A stretch of DNA of 64,000 bases from Aquimarina aquimarini (GTDB taxonomy: Bacteria; Bacteroidota; Bacteroidia; Flavobacteriales; Flavobacteriaceae), in the NCBI RefSeq assembly GCF_900299535.1, contig NZ_OMKE01000009.1, positions 1 through 64,000 on the forward strand. The letters are read 5' to 3'. Below the pieces are notes generated by a model. That model saw nothing but the letters and a program-made list of their open reading frames with translations, ran no database searches and was not told the DNA's origin. The translations under genes and the position numbers were made by a program. Shown in pieces: positions 39,801 through 48,866 of the stretch. The first letter of the stretch is position 1. The number at the start of each line of letters is the position of its first letter.

Positions 39801-40040
39801 ATTGGAGAACGTTCAAACCCTACAGCTAGCGATGGAAACTCAATAGCTTGGACATCTTTCGGAAATACATATGGACCAACAGAAGAGCATAAAAATTTCT
39901 TAAGCCGTGTGCAAAGTCAACTCAAGAAAGTAAAAGCTAAATTATCACCCATTATCAACTCAACACTTCCTGAACTTGAAAGTGATTTGAAAAAAACTGG
40001 AGCACCTTGGGTAGAAGGACAAGGATTAATCAAGAATTAA
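36801..40040 (+). CDS. large exported beta-propeller protein with Asp-box (BNR/VPS10-like) repeats
   Basis: 1079 residues with a signal peptide (ends NAQ near residue 24). At least ten Asp-box-type motifs are visible in the first 700 residues, such as SHDDGKTWKNMG, TTDGGKTWKRT, STDGGETWKPL, TTNGGESWTKQ, TEDGGANWRKF and SSDKGKTWSLI. These mark a BNR/sortilin (VPS10)-like propeller. The last 350 residues form a separate domain without a name (APTIFLIIKDANGNVINTV, then a helical end). Homologues are often called glycosyl hydrolase, but the motif is a structural one and I see no catalytic residues. Role unknown; surface or periplasmic. Confidence 0.85.
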   Translation: MKTTTKLALLSLLTFCITFIINAQENPQNPLNGLEFRNIGPAMTSGRIADIAIHPENENIWYVAVGSGGVWKTTNSGTTWKALFDKQKVYSIGCVTIDPNNPHTIWVGTGENVGGRHVGFGDGIYVSHDDGKTWKNMGLKNSEHLSKIIVHPTNPDIIWAASQGPLWNKGGERGVYKTTDGGKTWKRTLGDAVWVGATDILIDPNNPDVLYAATWQRHRTVAGYLGGGPGSGLHKSTDGGETWKPLKTGIPKSNLGKTGLAMSPFNSNVIYAAIELDRRKGGVYMTTNGGESWTKQSDAIAGGTGPHYYQEIIASPHHEGTLYFMNNSALISKDHGKTFTNMSRTNQHSDSHALVFKKSDPNYLLIGTDGGLYESFDNTKSWKYVRNLPITQYFKIAVDDAKPFYNIYGGTQDNGSHGGPSRTISSDGIASADWWKTLGADGAQTATEPGNPDITYGEFQQGVLWRIDSKTKESVFIQPQAREGDPYERFNWDAPIVVSSHNPKRLYFASQRVWKSENRGDSWQPISSDLTLNQERMTFPYYDQPQSWDNAWDVFAMSNYNTITSLAESPKKEGLIYAGTDDGLIQVTEDGGANWRKFSLNTIKGVPTTPFVNDVRADLFDANIVYAALDNHKYGDYKPYIIKSSDKGKTWSLINGDLPNKLLIWRLVQDHIKKDLLFAATEFGVYVTMNGGKNWIKLEGGMPTIPIRDITIQRRENDLVAGSFGRGIFILDNIAPLREYNTSLSATEAKLFPVKPVQWYQQSSRVGSQGDAEWIAKNPPFGANFTYFMADKIKSKKDIRKEKEKKGTAKFPGWDALEKENRQDAPTIFLIIKDANGNVINTVKGTNKKGFNRVNWNLNYPSKSGERLQVPKAQRRFGNADVMVTPGNYTVTLVKRINGSNTVLQGPESFKVEPLFDDVALPRKSFKEMDAFRAATFAFQQDLTATTIALSTSKKTVSAMLRALDKATTPSDDLYKRLNTTKNTLLDIEKELQGDKTKREIGERSNPTASDGNSIAWTSFGNTYGPTEEHKNFLSRVQSQLKKVKAKLSPIINSTLPELESDLKKTGAPWVEGQGLIKN

Positions 40041-40071
40041 AACATCTCTAAATTATATAAAAAAGCCTACA

Positions 40072-40110
40072 AAAAAAAAGCCTGAATAAAATGTTCAGGC
40101 TTTTTCTTTT
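40072..40110. terminator. bidirectional terminator between propeller gene and TonB receptor gene
   Basis: Perfect 12-bp stem (40075-40086 with 40094-40105), 7-nt loop, A-run on the left and T-run on the right. Confidence 0.9.
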
Positions 40111-40178
40111 AAACTGTTCTGTCCCAAAATAAGTTGAAATTGAGCCAATCTATTTTAGGACAACTCGACAACTCATTA

Positions 40179-43100
40179 TTATAAGCTAAAATTAATTCTT
40201 GCAAACAAAAATCTTCCTGAATATCCAAACTGAGATGTTCTTCTAGAATACACAAATTGATCACCAGCTGTTCCTCCTTCACGGTTATCATCAGGGTACA
40301 CATCAAGTAAATTATTTGCACCAACGGTGATATTTAGGTTTTCAAAAACCTTTGCTGACACAGAAAGATCAGTAACTATTTTTCCTCCATACACAGCGTC
40401 ATCGCTCACTAAGGCTCCTTCTACTCTAGCGTCTCCATTAAAGTCATCTGGGTCTGTAACTTCTCCAAAAAACACATTTCTCAACAATACATTATATCGT
40501 CCTATAGACAATGCATTGGTAAGACTTAATTTGGTTCTTGGCTGTGCCAACGTCAAAAATGCTTCTTCCTGAGCATCAAAAAAGTTACCACCTTGCCCTG
40601 CATTATCGATTTTTTCAGGAACTCTAATCTCCTCTACTTCTGTTTCTGCAAAAGTAGCAGACAAATCACTTTTTAAGGTAGCATCGTTTCCAAAATTAGC
40701 TTTATGTGATATTACCACATCTACTCCTTTGGATCTAGTATCAATTGCATTTACAAAAAAACGAGCACTTGTAGCTCCGGCATTATCAAATATACGGCTA
40801 AGCTCTGCATTCCCACCATTTCCAAAACTACCACTATATACGATTCTATCATCAATATCGATTAAGTATGCATCTGCTGTAACTGTAAAGTTTTGAATTT
40901 TGGTTGTAAAACCTAAACTATAACTATCAGACGTTTCTTCTTTTAATTTAACAATTCCTATCAAGTTTGCTGCTCTACTGTCATTTGTAAAGGTACCTTG
41001 CTCAAATGGTTGATTATCTACAAAAACAGTACTGGTTCTACTAAAAAATTGCTGATGTAAAGAAGGTGCTCTAAATCCAGTACTATTTGCTCCTCGTACC
41101 GATATGTTTTCTGATATTTTATATCTAGTGGCCAACTTATAATTAAAAGTATCCCCAAAATCAGAGAAATTCTCATACCTAGCTGCTAAGCTTACCAGCC
41201 ATTGCTCAGTAAAATCAGCTTCAACATCTACATATCCTGCGATACTGTTTCTGTATTTATCGGTTTCATTATTAGGATCATACCCTCTAAATACCTGAGA
41301 GCCTCCTCCCAGAGGCGTTCCTGTAAAATTATTGCGTACCAATTGATCATCTGCAGTTGCACTGGTAACAGGGTTCCCATTGACATCATAACTTGTATAT
41401 GACGCTTCCTCTCCTGCGGTAATACTATAATTTTCTACTTTATACTCTGCCCCCATTGCAACACTCAATCCTTTGAAAATATCTTCATGAAATTTATTGA
41501 TATCAAGGTTGGTTGTATTTTGCATAAAACTTAGCCCTCCTGCATCAAAAGTTCTTGGAGTTGCAATTCCTAATGTTCCATTACTAGAATTACTAACGGT
41601 GATATCAAATATATTAATCCCATAAGTGTTCGAGAAATCAACATTCCAATCTTTAACTTTACCCTTAATTCCTAAAGAGATAGATTTATCTACAATATCG
41701 GTTCCTATATTTGGTAAAAAACCATTAGGAAAAGCTAATGTATTTGCTCTACCATCACTTTGAGCAGGTCTTCTATAAAAACCAGACGCCAGTCCTTGCC
41801 TGTAACTGATGCCTCCAAAACTATACAGCTCTGCATCATCTCCTAACGGAATCGCCATATTTGCAAAAAACTTACCTTCTCTTAATTTTGCTGTCCCTAC
41901 TTTAAACCTAAAATCAGCACGTGTTAGTCCTCGTGCTGTTAATTCTGATTCATCAACATCAACATCCAACAAGCTTCTAAAAGTTTCTATATCTGTATCA
42001 TTGCTAACATCTAAAGCTGCTATTTGATCTCTGGTAGCCTGATCAAGGTATCCAATACCTTGAGCCGCGGTTTGATAATCGGTCAATGTCATTTCTGCTA
42101 CATTTCCTCCTCCTGCAGCAAAAACACGTTCTGCTCCATGAAACCCTCTAAAAATATCTCCTTGATAATCTCGATTACGCAATGCAGGCTCTCTAGTAGA
42201 AAGTGATCCTGTAAAATTGATAAAGCCTCCATTTTCTCCTAAAGCCAATCCGTAATTTGCTTCTAGCTTTACTTTTTCTCCATCACTACCTCCCTCAAAC
42301 TGGTTAGAGTTTTCACTAAAATTAGCTCCTGTAGTTAATGTCATATCCAATTTTCCTGTTGCTTTTTTAAGCACAATATTGATTACCCCTGCAATAGCAT
42401 CAGATCCATATTGAGCTGCCGCACCATCTCGCAATACTTCAATACGTTGAATGGCTGCTGTGGGAATGGCATTCATATCTGTACCTACACTACCTGCTCC
42501 TACTGTACCATTTACATTTACCAAAGCTGTATTGTGCCTTCTTTTTCCATTAATCAACACCAATACCTGATCGGGTCCTAATCCTCTCAAGGATGCAGGG
42601 TCAATATGATCTGTACCATCTGATACTGTTTGAGTTTGAGAAGTAAAAGAAGGGGCTACATAATTTAAAATCTCATTTACCGATGTCTGTGGCCCTTGTG
42701 TAGCTATTTGTGTAATATCTATGACATCTATTGGTACTGCTGTTTCTGTAGCTGTACGGCTAGGATTTCTTGACCCTACCAAAACTACATCATCTAATTG
42801 TGCCGCGGCATCTTGCAAAGTCACTGATACAAAATCTTTGCCTGACACATCGACTTCTTTAGTCTCAAAGCCAATAAAAGAAATAATCAATGTAGTATTC
42901 TCATCTGGTAAGTTAATTGTAAAATTACCTTCAAAATCTGTCTGAGCACCATTTGAAGTACCTTTTACCAATATATTTGCTCCTGGTAATGGGTTTCCAA
43001 CAGCATCTTTGACACTCCCTTTGACCTCACGTTGCAAATCAACCTTAATATCTAACAGAGATTCTTTTTTTAGTATCACCTGTTTCCCCACAATGGTGTA

Positions 43101-43421
43101 TGAAATCCCTTTATTTTTAAACAAAATTTTTAAAACTTTATCTAGTCCTTGCTTATCAACTTTGATAGTTGCCTTTTGATTTAAGTTTACCTCATCATTG
43201 ATGTAAAAAAATTTGTACGATGTTTGACTTTTTATCTCCTCTAGAATTTGTGATAGTGGCGTTTTTTCAAAATTAAGTTCTATTTTGCCTTGAGAGAAGC
43301 CCGAAGCTGCTATCATTTGAAAGATTGAAAAACAAAAAAGAATTAATGTAAGTTTCATTTTTAATGTAATTGACAGGTATCCCGTGTGTGAAAACGGCAT
43401 ACGATTACCCTTTTTTTTCAT
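40179..43421 (-). CDS. TonB-dependent receptor with STN signalling domain
   Basis: 1080 residues. A signal peptide lies inside an N-terminal extension of about 20 residues that is usual in flavobacterial STN receptors (start at 43421; the internal Met at 43358 is the alternative). Order: STN domain (about 45-115, IELNFEKTPLSQILEEIKSQ), carboxypeptidase-D regulatory-like domain (VKGSVKDAVGNPLPGANILV), plug with VLVLINGKRRHNTALVN and RIEVLRDGAAAQYGSDAIAG, and a barrel ending RFLFARINFSL. The STN domain should signal ligand binding to the FecR-type protein upstream. The ligand is unknown; siderophore-like or other small compounds are possible. Confidence 0.93.
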   Translation of the reverse strand: MKKKGNRMPFSHTGYLSITLKMKLTLILFCFSIFQMIAASGFSQGKIELNFEKTPLSQILEEIKSQTSYKFFYINDEVNLNQKATIKVDKQGLDKVLKILFKNKGISYTIVGKQVILKKESLLDIKVDLQREVKGSVKDAVGNPLPGANILVKGTSNGAQTDFEGNFTINLPDENTTLIISFIGFETKEVDVSGKDFVSVTLQDAAAQLDDVVLVGSRNPSRTATETAVPIDVIDITQIATQGPQTSVNEILNYVAPSFTSQTQTVSDGTDHIDPASLRGLGPDQVLVLINGKRRHNTALVNVNGTVGAGSVGTDMNAIPTAAIQRIEVLRDGAAAQYGSDAIAGVINIVLKKATGKLDMTLTTGANFSENSNQFEGGSDGEKVKLEANYGLALGENGGFINFTGSLSTREPALRNRDYQGDIFRGFHGAERVFAAGGGNVAEMTLTDYQTAAQGIGYLDQATRDQIAALDVSNDTDIETFRSLLDVDVDESELTARGLTRADFRFKVGTAKLREGKFFANMAIPLGDDAELYSFGGISYRQGLASGFYRRPAQSDGRANTLAFPNGFLPNIGTDIVDKSISLGIKGKVKDWNVDFSNTYGINIFDITVSNSSNGTLGIATPRTFDAGGLSFMQNTTNLDINKFHEDIFKGLSVAMGAEYKVENYSITAGEEASYTSYDVNGNPVTSATADDQLVRNNFTGTPLGGGSQVFRGYDPNNETDKYRNSIAGYVDVEADFTEQWLVSLAARYENFSDFGDTFNYKLATRYKISENISVRGANSTGFRAPSLHQQFFSRTSTVFVDNQPFEQGTFTNDSRAANLIGIVKLKEETSDSYSLGFTTKIQNFTVTADAYLIDIDDRIVYSGSFGNGGNAELSRIFDNAGATSARFFVNAIDTRSKGVDVVISHKANFGNDATLKSDLSATFAETEVEEIRVPEKIDNAGQGGNFFDAQEEAFLTLAQPRTKLSLTNALSIGRYNVLLRNVFFGEVTDPDDFNGDARVEGALVSDDAVYGGKIVTDLSVSAKVFENLNITVGANNLLDVYPDDNREGGTAGDQFVYSRRTSQFGYSGRFLFARINFSL

Positions 43422-43571
43422 ATTTTTGAAAAGTTTGATTGTTAAGTACTCAGTTTAATAATAATCGAATAAGTAAGGGAAGTGTAGCAGCACTTCCTTT
43501 TTTTTACAAATAGATTATCGTTTCTTATTAAAGAATGATCTTTTATTATCCCAGATCAAATCTTCAATCTT

Positions 43572-44747
43572 TTATTCTTGATGTATTACTATTGTATTCT
43601 TGTTTATCTCATATGTAAATTTTAAAGTTTCTGAAAATATTTTTAAGATCTCCTCGATATTCTCAACATCGAACTCCCCTGTAAATCGTGTATTATTCAA
43701 CCTATCATTATGACATATAATGGTTACATCATATGCTCGTTCAATCCTAGTTAATACATCTGAAAAAGATTCATTTTGTAATAGTATTTTTTTATCCATC
43801 CAAGACGTATACAAAGATGTATTTACCTTTTTTTTGCTTAAAATCTTCACATTTTTATTAAAAACAGCCTGATCATTGGGTTCTAATTGTACTCCAGAAA
43901 TAGTATTCTTCTGATCTTTTACCAACACCCCGCCTTCTACCAAGGTTGTTTTCACCTCTTTATCCTCTACATATGATGATACATTAAATCTTGTTCCCAG
44001 TACCTGAACATCAACTTCTTTGGTTTTTACAATAAATGGTTTTCTTTTATTTTTGGTCACATCAAAAAATGCCTCCCCTTCTAGGTATACGACCCTATTT
44101 TCTTCTGAAGCCACAAAATTCTGAGGAAACCTTAAACTACTTCCTGCATTTAACCAAACTTTTGTACTATCAGAAAGAACAAGTTGAAACAACTTTCCTT
44201 TTGGAATAACAACTTCTACATACTCAAGAAGGGCTTCTTTATTTTTATCTGGTTGTACAACAAATTGATTTTGCTTTTTTGTCCCCAACAAATTACCATC
44301 GGTACTTACAACCTCTTTTTTACCATCAAAATCCATATAAATAACGCTACCATCTGCCTGAATAATTTTGATTTTAGTATCATCTACCAAAAACTCTGAC
44401 TCTGCCACATTAGGGGATTTCTTGAGTATAGATGTATTTACTGTTGCATAATAATAGCCTCCCAAAAGTACACATACTAGTATTGCAGCATATTTCATAA
44501 CTTTTTGAAAACGTCCCAGTATGAGTTTTTTAGTTTTATTTTTATCTATCTTATTTATAAAATTAATATACGCTAATTCTGAATCCACAGACTGCTCATT
44601 TGCAGACGCATACCACTCCTTCACTTCTTTTTTAAAAAGAATCTTATTGCCCTCATCCTCATTAAGCCACTCTTGCAATAATTCTCTTTCTGAAGCCGAA
44701 ACGTCCCCCTGAAGGTATCTCTTAATTATTGTTAAATAATTATCCAT
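43572..44747 (-). CDS. FecR-family anti-sigma factor
   Basis: 391 residues: an N-terminal cytoplasmic sigma-binding part with LQGDVSASERELLQEWLNED, one membrane segment (about 83-105), then the FecR domain (VVIPKGKLFQLVLSDSTKVW, YLEGEAFFDVTKNKRKPFIV, VLGTRFNVSSY) and a C-terminal DUF4974-like part (FSDVLTRIERAYDVTIICHN, FSETLKFTYEI). It transmits the signal from the TonB receptor's STN domain to the sigma factor. It is in the same orientation as the receptor and divergent from the sigma gene. Confidence 0.94.
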   Translation of the reverse strand: MDNYLTIIKRYLQGDVSASERELLQEWLNEDEGNKILFKKEVKEWYASANEQSVDSELAYINFINKIDKNKTKKLILGRFQKVMKYAAILVCVLLGGYYYATVNTSILKKSPNVAESEFLVDDTKIKIIQADGSVIYMDFDGKKEVVSTDGNLLGTKKQNQFVVQPDKNKEALLEYVEVVIPKGKLFQLVLSDSTKVWLNAGSSLRFPQNFVASEENRVVYLEGEAFFDVTKNKRKPFIVKTKEVDVQVLGTRFNVSSYVEDKEVKTTLVEGGVLVKDQKNTISGVQLEPNDQAVFNKNVKILSKKKVNTSLYTSWMDKKILLQNESFSDVLTRIERAYDVTIICHNDRLNNTRFTGEFDVENIEEILKIFSETLKFTYEINKNTIVIHQE

Positions 44748-44823
44748 TATCCTCTTTTTACAAATAAATGATGCAGAAAAAACAGAAATCCCCTACTTTA
44801 TTTTATTTTTTTTAATTTAGTAG

Positions 44824-45393
44824 ATGATTTTTATCATGAAAAAAAATAATCAACACATAGATGAATTACTAATCAAAGGACTTGAAAAGGGAGACCAAAA
44901 CAGTTACAAAAAATTGTTTGAACACTATTATCCTTCATTATATAATTATGTTTACAAACTCTCTAGTAATTCTTATGTATCTGAAGATTTGGTTCAAAAT
45001 GTGTTGCTGAGAATTTGGGAAAAAAAATCTTCCTTAAAAATCACTTCGTCTTTAAGAAATTATTTATTAAGAGCCTGTCATAATGAATTTCTTATGTACT
45101 TACGGCAACAAAAAAAAGAATATGATAGTATAGATGAGTTAAAATGGGAAGCTTTATTAGAAATACATAATACCCCTGAAGAAGACCAAACAGAAACAGA
45201 TTGGTTAAAAATAGAAAGAGCAATCGAGCTACTCCCTAAAAAATGTAGAGAGGTTTTCAAACTTAGTCGCTTAGAACAAAAAAAGCATAAAGAAATAGCT
45301 GAAATTTTAGGCATCTCTACCAAAACTGTAGAAATTCATATCAGCAAAGCTTTACGTTTCTTAAAGGCAAACATTTCTGTTTTTTTTCTCTAA
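44824..45393 (+). CDS. ECF RNA polymerase sigma factor (FecI-type)
   Basis: 189 residues from the ATG at 44824, or 185 from the ATG at 44836 (MKKNNQHIDE), which I find equally likely. Region 2 reads KKLFEHYYPSLYNYVYKLS and SEDLVQNVLLRIWEKK; region 4 has LPKKCREVFKLSRLEQKKHK and ILGISTKTVEIHISKALRFL. It should direct transcription of the FecR/TonB receptor unit after release by FecR. It is transcribed away from fecR, with a shared 76-88 bp upstream region, unlike the more common same-strand arrangement. Confidence 0.93.
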   Translation: MIFIMKKNNQHIDELLIKGLEKGDQNSYKKLFEHYYPSLYNYVYKLSSNSYVSEDLVQNVLLRIWEKKSSLKITSSLRNYLLRACHNEFLMYLRQQKKEYDSIDELKWEALLEIHNTPEEDQTETDWLKIERAIELLPKKCREVFKLSRLEQKKHKEIAEILGISTKTVEIHISKALRFLKANISVFFL

Positions 45394-45529
45394 AACAAAT
45401 CACTTATTAAAAAATAAAAACTTATAAACCAAACATTTAAGATAACTGTTTTTAGCAAAAAAAATATTCTTCAACAATTACCATCATTAATTTAATAAGC
45501 AGAAAAAAGAAAAGTCTCTTCTTTTTTTG

Positions 45530-45537
45530 TACTTTTG
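45530..45537 (+). promoter_or_regulatory. candidate -7 promoter element of the merR-crt operon
   Basis: TACTTTTG, a full match to TAnnTTTG, 21 bp upstream of the GTG start at 45559. No TTG at the -33 position. Confidence 0.45.
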
Positions 45538-45558
45538 TTTAACAATATTTAAAAAAAA

Positions 45559-46455
45559 GTGAACAATATAAAAAAAACATTCAGCATTAAAGATTTAGAA
45601 AATCTATGTGGTATCAAAGCTCACACCATAAGGATATGGGAAAAAAGATACAATCTTCTTTCTCCTGATCGCACAGAAACCAACATCAGAACATACAATC
45701 TAAAAAGTCTTCAAAAACTACTGAATGTAACTTACCTAGTAAATAGCGGTTATAAAATATCAAGAATCTCTAAACTCAATAACCAAGAAATAAATGAATA
45801 TGTGAGAAATATCATATCTTATAATGGTATTAAGGATCAGTCTCTCAATTCTTTTAAAATTGCTATGCTCAATTATGACCTTGCTTTATTCTTGAATACT
45901 TATGAGCAGTTAGAAAACAAAAAGAATTTTAGAGAAATATTTACTACCATTTTTATTCCTCTCCTCAAAGAAATTGGTTTACTATGGCAAACTAATACTA
46001 TCACCCCTTCACACGAACGTTTTCTATCTAATTTAATAAAACAAAAACTTTTATTGAATATCGAAAAACTTCAATATTCTAAACCAACCAAAAACGATAA
46101 AGCATTTGTTTTATTTCTACCAGAAAATGAGATTCATGAGTTGGGCTTGTTATACATTTATTATGAAATCCTTTTACATGGATATAAAGCCATATATCTA
46201 GGAGCCAGCATCCCATTAGACAATCTTCCTCATATTCTTTCTTTACACAAGAAAACAATTTTTGTTTCTTATTTTACTATCAGGCCAGAAAAAGAAAACA
46301 TCAAAGCATATACCGAGGAGTTTAATAGCATTGTTTGTAATGATACCGTTTATGATTTATGGGTGCTTGGTAAACAGGTTATAAATATCGACATCGACAG
46401 TGAAGATAATCACTATTATTTTGAATCTATCAGCTCATTGATTGCTGAGCTCTAA
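45559..46455 (+). CDS. MerR-family regulator with B12-binding-like domain, first gene of the carotenoid cluster
   Basis: 298 residues from a GTG start. An N-terminal MerR DNA-binding domain (KDLENLCGIKAHTIRIWEKR) is followed by a helical bundle (about 95-170) and a cobalamin-binding-like Rossmann domain with EIHELG (Glu191, His193, Gly196), the ExHxxG pattern. In CarH/LitR-type light regulators the helical bundle carries a WH pair and an EH pair; here these are Trp143-Gln144 and Glu153-Arg154. The protein probably represses the crt genes that follow 18 bp on; light and B12 dependence are inferred from the family and may be lost. Confidence 0.88.
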   Translation: MNNIKKTFSIKDLENLCGIKAHTIRIWEKRYNLLSPDRTETNIRTYNLKSLQKLLNVTYLVNSGYKISRISKLNNQEINEYVRNIISYNGIKDQSLNSFKIAMLNYDLALFLNTYEQLENKKNFREIFTTIFIPLLKEIGLLWQTNTITPSHERFLSNLIKQKLLLNIEKLQYSKPTKNDKAFVLFLPENEIHELGLLYIYYEILLHGYKAIYLGASIPLDNLPHILSLHKKTIFVSYFTIRPEKENIKAYTEEFNSIVCNDTVYDLWVLGKQVINIDIDSEDNHYYFESISSLIAEL

Positions 46456-46473
46456 CACAATACACTTTTTGTT

Positions 46474-47964
46474 ATGCCAAAAAAAATAATTGTTATCGGT
46501 TCTGGTTTTTCTTCTCTATCTGCTTCATGCTATCTAGCACAATTGGGGTATGATGTAACGATTTTTGAAAAAAACGATACTATCGGGGGTAGAGCTAGGC
46601 AATTAAAAAAAGAAGGATTTACTTTTGATATTGGCCCTTCTTGGTATTGGATGCCAGATGTGTTTGAAAGCTTTTTTAATGATTTTAACGCTTCTGTTTC
46701 TGATTACTATCAATTAGACAAATTAAATCCTGCATACAAAGTTTTTTTTGAAAACAATGAAAGTATCTTAATCAAAGATACGCTAGATAAAATATACAAA
46801 GCTTTTGAGAATGAAGAAGAAGGAAGTTCTATTAAACTTAAAAAATTTATAAGAACAGCGCAGAACAACTATGACATTGCTATCAAAAATTTGGTATACA
46901 GACCTGGTGTTTCACCATTAGAATTGGTCACCAAAGATACTTTGATGAGGGTAAAACAATTTTTTAGTACCATTTCAAAAGAAGTACGCAAAGAGTTTAA
47001 AAATAAAAAGCTAATTCAGATACTTGAATTTCCTGTATTATTTCTAGGAGCAAAACCCAGTGACACTCCTTCTTTTTATAGTTTTATGAATTATGCTGAT
47101 TTTGGACTAGGAACTTGGCATCCCAGAGGAGGTATGTATCAAGTTATACTCGGCATAAAAAAACTGGCTGAATCTCTAGGGGTAACCATTTGCACAAATT
47201 CTAATGTTGAAAAAATCCTAGTCAAACAAGGAAACGCTACTGGAGTTATTGTAAACTCGACTACTATAGCATCAGACATGGTACTGTGTGGTGCTGATTA
47301 TCATCATGGAGAAACCTTACTACCTCTTGAATACAGGCAATATTCTGAAAAATACTGGGAAAATAAAGTTTTTGCACCATCGGCATTACTTTTTTATGTA
47401 GGTTTTAACAAAAAGCTAGATAATGTTCATCACCATAATTTATTTTTTGATACTGATTTTGATCAACATGCTAAAAATATTTATGATCAACCTACATGGC
47501 CAGAAGAACCTCTTTTTTATGCTAATTTTACTTCTATAACAGATCCTACATCTGCGCCAGAAGGAAAAGAAAATGGTTTTTTTCTAATTCCATTAGCCCC
47601 AGGAATAGAAGATACTGATGCACTTAGAGAACGTTATTTTGAGAAAATAATAACTCGTTTTGAAAAACTTACTAATCAAAATATCAAAAACGCTATAATT
47701 TTTAAAGAATCTTTTTGTGTAAAAGACTTTATCAAAGAATATAATTCTTATAAAGGGAATGCTTATGGAATGGCCAACACTCTTTTGCAAACCGCTTTTC
47801 TAAGACCTAAACTAAAAAGTAAGAGAGTCAATAAATTATTTTTTACTGGGCAACTTACAGTCCCAGGACCTGGTGTACCCCCTTCTCTTATTTCTGGAAA
47901 ACTCGTGGCTGGATTAATTGAAGCTCAACAAAACATCAAGAAATCACAATTTATTACAACATAA
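46474..47964 (+). CDS. crtI: phytoene desaturase
   Basis: 496 residues. The FAD/NAD-binding Rossmann motif opens the protein (VIGSGFSSLSASCYLAQLGY, with EKNDTIGGRARQ and FDIGPSWYW), and the CrtI C-terminal signature TGQLTVPGPGVPPSLISGKL is present. It introduces double bonds into phytoene to give lycopene. Second gene of the cluster: 18 bp after the regulator and 29 bp before crtB. Confidence 0.95.
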   Translation: MPKKIIVIGSGFSSLSASCYLAQLGYDVTIFEKNDTIGGRARQLKKEGFTFDIGPSWYWMPDVFESFFNDFNASVSDYYQLDKLNPAYKVFFENNESILIKDTLDKIYKAFENEEEGSSIKLKKFIRTAQNNYDIAIKNLVYRPGVSPLELVTKDTLMRVKQFFSTISKEVRKEFKNKKLIQILEFPVLFLGAKPSDTPSFYSFMNYADFGLGTWHPRGGMYQVILGIKKLAESLGVTICTNSNVEKILVKQGNATGVIVNSTTIASDMVLCGADYHHGETLLPLEYRQYSEKYWENKVFAPSALLFYVGFNKKLDNVHHHNLFFDTDFDQHAKNIYDQPTWPEEPLFYANFTSITDPTSAPEGKENGFFLIPLAPGIEDTDALRERYFEKIITRFEKLTNQNIKNAIIFKESFCVKDFIKEYNSYKGNAYGMANTLLQTAFLRPKLKSKRVNKLFFTGQLTVPGPGVPPSLISGKLVAGLIEAQQNIKKSQFITT

Positions 47965-47993
47965 AAACTCATTGCATTAGACCACTAAACTAA

Positions 47994-48839
47994 TTGATTA
48001 TGAAATTAATTTTTGATACTGTATCGTATAGTTGTAGCAAGATTGTTACCAACTCATATAGCACTTCATTTTCTCTTGCCTCAAAAATGTTATCTGGCTC
48101 AATACGACAAGACATTTATAATATTTACGGATTTGTACGGTTTGCAGATGAAATTGTTGATACTTTTCATGCATATGATAAAGAGCGTTTATTTAACGAT
48201 TTTGAACAAGATATGTATCGAGGGATCAAAGATAAAATAAGCTTAAATCCAATTATAAATTCTTTTCAAAAAACAGTACACCAATACAATATCACTCCAG
48301 ATCTATACGAGGCTTTTATGAGCAGCATGAGGTTAGACCTACATAAGACCAAATACCTAACAGATCAAGAGTACAAAAAATATATTTACGGGTCTGCCGA
48401 TGTAGTGGGCTTAATGTGTTTGAAGGTATTTGTAAACGGAGATCAAGCTAAATACGATGAATTAAAGCAAAGCGCAATGTATTTGGGATCAGCTTTTCAA
48501 AAGGTTAATTTCTTACGTGATCTAAAATCCGATCATGAACTTCTGGATAGATCTTATTTTCCTAATATTGATTTAAGTCAATTAAATGAAGGCGCTAAAT
48601 CAAAAATTATTAAAGAAATAGAAGAAGATTTTGACAATGCTCTAAAAGGAATTCTAAAACTTCCTGTAGAAGCTAAATTTGGAGTTTATATGGCTTATGT
48701 ATACTATAAAAAACTATTAAACAAGCTTAAAAAAACTCCTTCTCTAGAAATAAAAAACACCCGCATACGAGTTTCTAATTATCAAAAAATTCAGTTACTC
48801 GCCAAATCTTATTTTGATTATCAATTAAATCTAATTTAG
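47994..48839 (+). CDS. crtB: phytoene synthase
   Basis: 281 residues. The two Asp-rich substrate motifs of squalene/phytoene synthases are visible: GFVRFADEIVD (first) and the segment QKVNFLRDLKSDHELLDR (second). It condenses two geranylgeranyl diphosphate molecules to phytoene. It is followed 27 bp later by crtZ. Confidence 0.95.
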   Translation: MIMKLIFDTVSYSCSKIVTNSYSTSFSLASKMLSGSIRQDIYNIYGFVRFADEIVDTFHAYDKERLFNDFEQDMYRGIKDKISLNPIINSFQKTVHQYNITPDLYEAFMSSMRLDLHKTKYLTDQEYKKYIYGSADVVGLMCLKVFVNGDQAKYDELKQSAMYLGSAFQKVNFLRDLKSDHELLDRSYFPNIDLSQLNEGAKSKIIKEIEEDFDNALKGILKLPVEAKFGVYMAYVYYKKLLNKLKKTPSLEIKNTRIRVSNYQKIQLLAKSYFDYQLNLI

Positions 48840-48866
48840 CCGTATTTTTATATAAAAATCTATCTT

